Translations under genes and position numbers: made by a program
The notes under the pieces: model-generated
Database searches by the model: none
What the model was told of the DNA's origin: nothing
The model's input: only the letters and a program-made list of their open reading frames with translations
NCBI GenBank assembly: GCA_964522445.1
Contig: CAZFUY010000095.1
Span: 1 to 11,499, forward strand
From: CAZFUY01 sp964522445
GTDB lineage: Bacteria > Pseudomonadota > Gammaproteobacteria > SZUA-229
Direction of reading: 5' to 3'
DNA: 11,499 bases
Shown here: piece by piece, positions 7,876 through 11,499 of the stretch
Position numbering within the stretch: position 1 is the first letter of the stretch
Layout of the letters: every line of letters starts with the position of its first letter

Positions 7876-8193
7876 ATGAAATATCCAACACATGAACATG
7901 GTGAATATACCGTTTTGTCATTGCAGGGCGAGGTGGATTTAAGTTGCTCGCCTCAGGCAAGAGAGCAAATTTTAAAACTATTAAAAAGTAGTAAAAATTT
8001 ATTGGTTGATTTATCTTCTGTTGATTATATTGATAGCTCTGGTGTGGCGAGTCTGGTTGAAGGATTTCAGGTGGCCAGAAACCAGAAACTGGAATTTGCT
8101 TTAGTTGGTGTTAGCAAGGCCGCAATGCAGGTATTGCAATTAGCAAGACTGGATAAAGTTTTTCCAATCCATCAATCGCTTGATGATTGTTAA
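7876..8193 (+). CDS. STAS domain protein (anti-sigma antagonist / MlaB-like)
   Basis: This 105-residue single-domain cytoplasmic STAS protein opens with a strand pattern ending L-Q-G-E-V-D-L-S (16-23). It then shows L-L-V-D-L-S-S-V-D-Y-I-D-S-S-G-V-A-S-L (42-60). In SpoIIAA and RsbV the first serine of D-S-S-G is the one phosphorylated by the cognate kinase; the equivalent here is Ser54. The length matches both anti-sigma antagonists and MlaB. The gene lies between the phosphatase/kinase gene (20 nt upstream) and the MlaE-type permease gene (21 nt downstream). Two roles therefore fit: target of the upstream enzyme, and STAS subunit of the ABC transporter. The favoured view, by inference, is that it is both. 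A control on an unlinked sigma factor is the main alternative. Confidence 0.93.
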   Translation: MKYPTHEHGEYTVLSLQGEVDLSCSPQAREQILKLLKSSKNLLVDLSSVDYIDSSGVASLVEGFQVARNQKLEFALVGVSKAAMQVLQLARLDKVFPIHQSLDDC

Positions 8194-8202
8194 ACCTGAA
8201 TA

Positions 8203-8207
8203 AAGGA
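8203..8207 (+). promoter_or_regulatory. Ribosome binding site supporting a TTG start of the permease gene
   Basis: AAGGA at 8203-8207 is followed by 7 nt and then TTG at 8215. No ATG occurs in frame until residue 24 of the protein, which would remove conserved N-terminal sequence. TTG initiation is therefore well supported. Confidence 0.72.
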
Positions 8208-8214
8208 AAAATAC

Positions 8215-9003
8215 TTGATAAAACTGGTTACACAACTGGGTAAACGATCGGTAAATGCAGTTGAAGAGCTGGGTTATATTTTTATGTTACTGGTTGAGTC
8301 TATAGGCTGGATTTTCACTGGCGCTTATCGTAAACAACCGGTTCGTTTAAGGCATATATTTCAGGAGGCAATGGTTATTGGTGTGCAGGCAGTACCTATA
8401 GCCTGCATTCTTTGTTTTTCTGTTGGTATGATGCTGGCCATTCAGGGTCTTGAAACATTAAAGCCTTATGGTGCGCAGCTGCAAATTATTCCTGGCATTG
8501 CGTTGTCTGTTACGCGTGAGTTTTCAGCTTTAATTATTGCCATTCTTGTAGCAGGGCGGTCTGGTTCTGCAATTACTGCACGTATAGGTACTATGCAAGA
8601 ATCACAGGAGATTGATGCTTTAAGAGTTATTGGTGTTCATCCTGTTCGTTATCTTGCCTCACCTATTTTAATTGCGATGTTAATTACATTGCCGTCATTA
8701 ACTGTTTTAGGCGATTTGTTGGGAATGCTGGGTGGTGCGTTTTATACCTCTATTGAACTTGATATTACTGTTGTAATTTATATGGAAAGAAGTTTCGATA
8801 TAATAAAAGTTTATGATGTGATGCAGGGCTTAATGAAAAGTATTGTATTTGCAATTATTATTGTTCTTGTTGCGGTGGGTAATGGTTTTCAGGTTCAGGG
8901 TGGATCAGAAGGTGTGGGTCGGGCGACAACACGTTCAGTTGTTTTATCAATAAGTCTGGTTGTTATAGCTGATATGATTTTTACATTTTTCCTGGCGATG
9001 TAA
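8215..9003 (+). CDS. MlaE-family lipid ABC transporter permease
   Basis: This 262-residue inner-membrane permease is of the MlaE type, almost the same length as E. coli MlaE. After an amphipathic N-terminal region come hydrophobic segments at about 52-75, 90-115, 148-172, 208-223 and 241-260. The most conserved block is visible at 101-150: R-E-F-S-A-L, then A-G-R-S-G-S-A-I-T-A-R-I-G-T-M, then E-I-D-A-L-R-V-I-G. The E-I-D-A-L part forms the coupling contact to the ATPase in this family. A second conserved motif, G-R-A-T-T-R-S-V, lies near 235-242. It would form a homodimer with the ATPase encoded next and hold the MCE ring. The TTG start is supported by AAGGA. The following ATPase gene begins 3 nt after the stop. 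Confidence 0.95.
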   Translation: MIKLVTQLGKRSVNAVEELGYIFMLLVESIGWIFTGAYRKQPVRLRHIFQEAMVIGVQAVPIACILCFSVGMMLAIQGLETLKPYGAQLQIIPGIALSVTREFSALIIAILVAGRSGSAITARIGTMQESQEIDALRVIGVHPVRYLASPILIAMLITLPSLTVLGDLLGMLGGAFYTSIELDITVVIYMERSFDIIKVYDVMQGLMKSIVFAIIIVLVAVGNGFQVQGGSEGVGRATTRSVVLSISLVVIADMIFTFFLAM

Positions 9004-9006
9004 ATA

Positions 9007-9831
9007 ATGACTGAAACTAATTTATCAAATAAGAACGAAAAAGCCCCCGTTATTGAAGTAGAAAATCTTGTTACACACTATGGTGATAAATTAATTTTAA
9101 ATGGTGTTGACCTTGCTGTAAAAGAAGGCGAAATAATGGTCATTATGGGTGGAAGTGGCTCAGGAAAGAGTACGCTTCTACGTTATTTATTGGGTCTAAA
9201 TACACCCACATCAGGCTGCGTTCGTTTATTAGGTAAAGATATAACAAAAATGAATGCAAAAGAGTTGCATAACATACGAAAAAAAATAGGCGTGTCTTTT
9301 CAGGGTGGGGCGTTGTTTGGCTCGATGTCAGTAGCAGAAAATATCCAGTTGCCTTTATGTGAACATACAAAACTTGATAAAAACACCATGGATATTATGA
9401 CCCGTATGAAATTAGAAGTTGTAAATCTTGCAGGTTTTGAAGATTTAATGCCTTCCCAGTTATCTGGAGGCATGCTGAAAAGAGCAGCTCTGGCACGTGC
9501 CATTATTATGGATCCAAAATTATTGTTTTTTGATGAGCCATCAGCAGGTTTAGATCCTGTTGTATCTGTTGAATTAGATCAGCTAATACTTCGCCTGAGA
9601 GATGCTATGAATATGACAATTGTTGTAGTGACTCATGAACTGGAAAGTGCATTTACTATTGCAGACAGGATTACAGTTCTGGATCGTGGTGAGATTCTTA
9701 TGAGTGGAACTGTTGATGAGGTGCGTAATAGTGATAATGAAAGAATCCATAATTTGTTAAATAGAAAACCAAGAACAGATACTGTTGATGTAGATGAGTA
9801 TTTAAGAAGACTAACTGGACAAAATATTTAG
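9007..9831 (+). CDS. MlaF-family ABC transporter ATP-binding protein
   Basis: This 274-residue cytoplasmic ATPase has every ABC motif. They are Walker A G-G-S-G-S-G-K-S-T (48-56), the Q loop F-Q-G-G-A-L-F with Gln99, the signature L-S-G-G-M-L-K-R-A (152-160), Walker B L-L-F-F-D-E-P (172-178), the D loop S-A-G-L-D-P, and the switch His210 in V-T-H-E-L. The F-Q-G-G-A-L-F and L-S-G-G-M sequences are typical of MlaF/Ttg2A-like proteins. In E. coli the C-terminal part of MlaF and its helical region contact MlaB, so the STAS protein encoded upstream is a plausible partner. The C-terminal tail is charged (residues 250-274). The gene is only 3 nt from the permease stop, and its own stop directly abuts the MCE gene. 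Confidence 0.96.
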   Translation: MTETNLSNKNEKAPVIEVENLVTHYGDKLILNGVDLAVKEGEIMVIMGGSGSGKSTLLRYLLGLNTPTSGCVRLLGKDITKMNAKELHNIRKKIGVSFQGGALFGSMSVAENIQLPLCEHTKLDKNTMDIMTRMKLEVVNLAGFEDLMPSQLSGGMLKRAALARAIIMDPKLLFFDEPSAGLDPVVSVELDQLILRLRDAMNMTIVVVTHELESAFTIADRITVLDRGEILMSGTVDEVRNSDNERIHNLLNRKPRTDTVDVDEYLRRLTGQNI

Positions 9832-10692
9832 ATGAAAAAAGATAACTTTAATTACCTGATGGTGGGTAGCTTTGTTTTAATAGCAATGCTGCTGTTATTA
9901 GCTATGTTGTTTCGTATCACGGGCGCACATACAGATGCAGATAACTACTATGTAGTATTAAGCAAAATAACAGGAATTAAAGATGGTGCAGCGGTAACTT
10001 ATGGCGGCTATCAAATTGGAAAAATAGATCATGTTGAGCCTGTTTTTGAAAGTGATAAAACAACATATCGTATTAATATTAAAATAAAATCTGGCTGGGA
10101 AATTCCGCAGGATAGCGTGGCAGAGATAGCCATGCCAGGCATCATCTCTGATAAACAAATTGAAATTACAGAAGGGATATCCACCATTAAGCTAAAACCA
10201 GGGGATACCATAAATAGCAAAGATGCTGTTGATATGATGGCTCTTGTAAATAATATTGGAAATCAGCTTGATGATTTCATACCCATTATGACAAAAGATA
10301 TATCGCATTTATTAAGTAATCTTAATGAAAGTGCTGATCAGGTAGCTAAAATTGTCAATGACAAAAATCGTAAACATATAGAAAATATGTTCAAAAATGC
10401 AGATGATGCAAGTTTTCATCTTGTTAAATTATCAGCAGGTTTTGAACGTATTAATAGTCAGTTAGATGAAATATTAAAAGGCTCAAAATCAATACTTACT
10501 GAGAATAATGAAGATATACGTTACTCAGTTGTAGAGTTAAGAAAATCTATAGATGTGGTATCTAAAAATATTCATTCTATTATTTATAATATGGATTCTT
10601 CCAGTCGAAATATGAATGAATTTACTCGCCAATTAAGAGATAACCCCGGCGCTATACTTGGAAGCAAACCACCCGTTGATAAAGCAAAATAA
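9832..10692 (+). CDS. MlaD-like MCE family protein with long C-terminal helical extension
   Basis: The protein has 286 residues. A single N-terminal membrane anchor (about 8-27) places the rest in the periplasm. One MCE domain follows (about 38-115), with the typical V-L-S-K-I-T-G-I-K-D-G-A-A-V, then G-G-Y-Q-I-G-K-I and A-M-P-G-I-I-S-D-K-Q-I-E-I. MCE domains form hexameric rings with a lipid-conducting pore. E. coli MlaD ends soon after this domain. Here about 170 further residues follow, predicted helical with heptad-like spacing, ending in a D-N-P-G-A-I-L-G-S segment often seen near the end of longer MCE proteins. The extension could form a tube or contact the lipoprotein encoded next. The ATG abuts the ATPase stop codon with no spacer, so translation is probably coupled. 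Confidence 0.94.
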   Translation: MKKDNFNYLMVGSFVLIAMLLLLAMLFRITGAHTDADNYYVVLSKITGIKDGAAVTYGGYQIGKIDHVEPVFESDKTTYRINIKIKSGWEIPQDSVAEIAMPGIISDKQIEITEGISTIKLKPGDTINSKDAVDMMALVNNIGNQLDDFIPIMTKDISHLLSNLNESADQVAKIVNDKNRKHIENMFKNADDASFHLVKLSAGFERINSQLDEILKGSKSILTENNEDIRYSVVELRKSIDVVSKNIHSIIYNMDSSSRNMNEFTRQLRDNPGAILGSKPPVDKAK

Positions 10693-10701
10693 TCATAATA
10701 G

Positions 10702-10707
10702 AAAAGG
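10702..10707 (+). promoter_or_regulatory. Ribosome binding site that sets the lipoprotein start
   Basis: AAAAGG at 10702-10707 precedes the ATG at 10718 by 10 nt. An earlier in-frame ATG at 10658 lies inside the MCE gene and would put 20 polar residues before the lipoprotein signal peptide, so it is not used. Confidence 0.65.
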
Positions 10708-10717
10708 TCATATAATA

Positions 10718-11305
10718 ATGTTAAGGCTACTTATATTGGTTTTTATGTCGCAGCTTCTAATAGCATGCAGTCTTGGTGGTGGAGAAGTACCTGCGGATCA
10801 CTATTATCGTTTACCTGAAATACCAGTAGTAGAAAATCAGTCAAAATTATTTAGTTCAATTTTAGTTAATCCAGTTCAGGTTGATGGTCTTTATCATGAG
10901 CGAGCTATCCTTTATATTGAAAAAAGCACACCGCTTGAAGTAAAACGTTATCATTATCACTACTGGGTAGAGCCGCCTGCAAAGCTTATTCAAAAATATC
11001 TGGTGTTATATCTGGATCGTAATGCTATTGCACAACAAATAATAACAAATGAATTACCTGATCGTGCTGATATTGAAATAACACCGCAAGTATTAAATTT
11101 TGAACGTATTATTGATGGCAGTGATGTTCGCCTATTGGTGGCAATTAAAATAGATGCTCATTTTCTAAAAAATAAAAAGATGCTTTCTAAAAAATATCAA
11201 TCTAATATTAAGTTAGATGATAACTCTATGCATGCTACTGTTAATGGTTTTGGGTTGGCTCTGGCAGAGGTTTTTTCTTTATTTGTTAGCGACCTGTCTA
11301 AATAG
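10718..11305 (+). CDS. ABC-type transport auxiliary lipoprotein (PqiC-like)
   Basis: This 195-residue lipoprotein precursor has a short signal peptide (M-L-R-L-L-I-L-V-F-M) that runs to the lipobox L-I-A-C, with the lipidated Cys17. The next residue is Ser, not Asp, which fits sorting to the outer membrane. After the cysteine comes the Y-Y-R-L-P motif typical of the ABC_trans_aux/PqiC family, then a segment with repeated Arg/Tyr (V-K-R-Y-H-Y-H-Y-W). The domain continues to a C-terminal helix. In Pqi-type systems this lipoprotein sits at the outer membrane and docks the MCE assembly. It is the last gene of the operon, 25 nt after the MCE gene, and takes the genomic place of MlaC, which is absent. 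The start is set by the AAAAGG site and the signal peptide. Confidence 0.88.
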   Translation: MLRLLILVFMSQLLIACSLGGGEVPADHYYRLPEIPVVENQSKLFSSILVNPVQVDGLYHERAILYIEKSTPLEVKRYHYHYWVEPPAKLIQKYLVLYLDRNAIAQQIITNELPDRADIEITPQVLNFERIIDGSDVRLLVAIKIDAHFLKNKKMLSKKYQSNIKLDDNSMHATVNGFGLALAEVFSLFVSDLSK

Positions 11306-11350
11306 GAATTTAGTCTAAATACTGTTTTATTGTCCCAGTATGCTAGGGAT

Positions 11351-11499
11351 GCTCTGATCAAGTCTGATTATTTTACGCTGGCTAAAATGGTTTGTATTTA
11401 CCCCGTAGTTCGTTGCAATAGAGCGACTATTCCGCCTCACTTCGTGAAAAATACAAACCATTTTTTCTCAGCCTAATTCTAACCATACTTAATCAGAGT
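11351..11499. mobile_element. MITE-like palindromic element or IS end, cut by the window edge
   Basis: The last about 150 bases form one long imperfect palindrome. CTCTGATCAAG (11352-11362) pairs with CTTAATCAGAG (11488-11498) with a single difference. Further in, less perfect pairing continues to a perfect 16-bp inner repeat. There is no ORF inside. Long terminal inverted repeats without coding capacity fit a miniature inverted-repeat transposable element. The right arm reaches the last base, so target-site duplications and the outer limit cannot be seen. Confidence 0.6.
11384..11464. repeat. Perfect 16-bp inverted repeat inside the palindromic element
   Basis: AAAATGGTTTGTATTT (11384-11399) is matched by its exact reverse complement at 11449-11464, with 49 nt between. 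The loop carries a small nested inverted repeat, ATAG-AGCGA-CTAT (about 11418-11430). The right arm ends in Ts, so the transcript of the upstream operon could also terminate here, although 79 nt beyond the last stop codon and without a compact GC stem. Confidence 0.85.

Noticed and set aside
10658..10717. Longer N terminus for the lipoprotein starting at 10658
   Set aside because: It lies inside the MCE gene and would place polar residues before the signal peptide. The ATG at 10718 has a ribosome binding site and puts the lipobox cysteine at residue 17.
1..11499. CRISPR arrays, toxin-antitoxin pairs, phage genes or defence systems
   Set aside because: No direct repeat arrays, small gene pairs or related domains were seen on either strand.

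Overview
The window reads as a moderately AT-rich chromosome fragment of a gammaproteobacterium. It comes from a draft assembly or metagenome bin, because a run of exactly 100 Ns interrupts one gene. The gammaproteobacterial call rests on a CCA-encoding type II tRNA-Ser, a TgpA/DUF58/MoxR trio arranged as in Pseudomonas relatives, and an Mla/MCE-type lipid ABC transporter. Genus cannot be read from the sequence.

Layout. (1) 102-226: tRNA-Ser(UGA) and its terminator. (2) 342-743 (+): a small SCP2-like putative lipid-binding protein, separated by a bidirectional terminator (774-803) from the convergent operon that follows. (3) 4728-833 (-): a tightly coupled three-gene operon, MoxR AAA+ ATPase, then DUF58 membrane protein, then TgpA-like membrane transglutaminase, with 0-nt and 4-nt junctions and a candidate promoter with a perfect -10 box near 4769. 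(4) 5790-4879 (-): an AEC-family (auxin efflux carrier-like) permease. (5) 5851-11305 (+): a six-gene probable operon, divergent from the AEC gene: HDOD-PP2C(SpoIIE)-HATPase regulator, STAS protein, MlaE-type permease, MlaF-type ATPase, MlaD-type MCE protein, and a PqiC-type auxiliary lipoprotein. (6) 11351-11499: a long imperfect palindrome running off the right edge, probably a MITE-like non-autonomous element or a truncated insertion sequence end.

How the genes may work together. The + strand operon is the most interesting part. It places a complete partner-switching module directly in front of an MCE lipid transporter. The module has a PP2C phosphatase fused to an RsbW-like kinase domain, plus a STAS protein with the phosphorylatable D-S-S-G motif. 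In the classical Mla system the STAS protein MlaB is a structural and regulatory subunit bound to the ATPase MlaF. Here the STAS protein keeps the serine of SpoIIAA-type anti-sigma antagonists, and no sigma factor or anti-sigma factor gene is nearby. The inference is that reversible serine phosphorylation of a MlaB-like subunit switches lipid transport between the inner and outer membranes. No MlaC shuttle is present. The extended MCE protein and the outer-membrane lipoprotein suggest a Pqi-like bridge instead.
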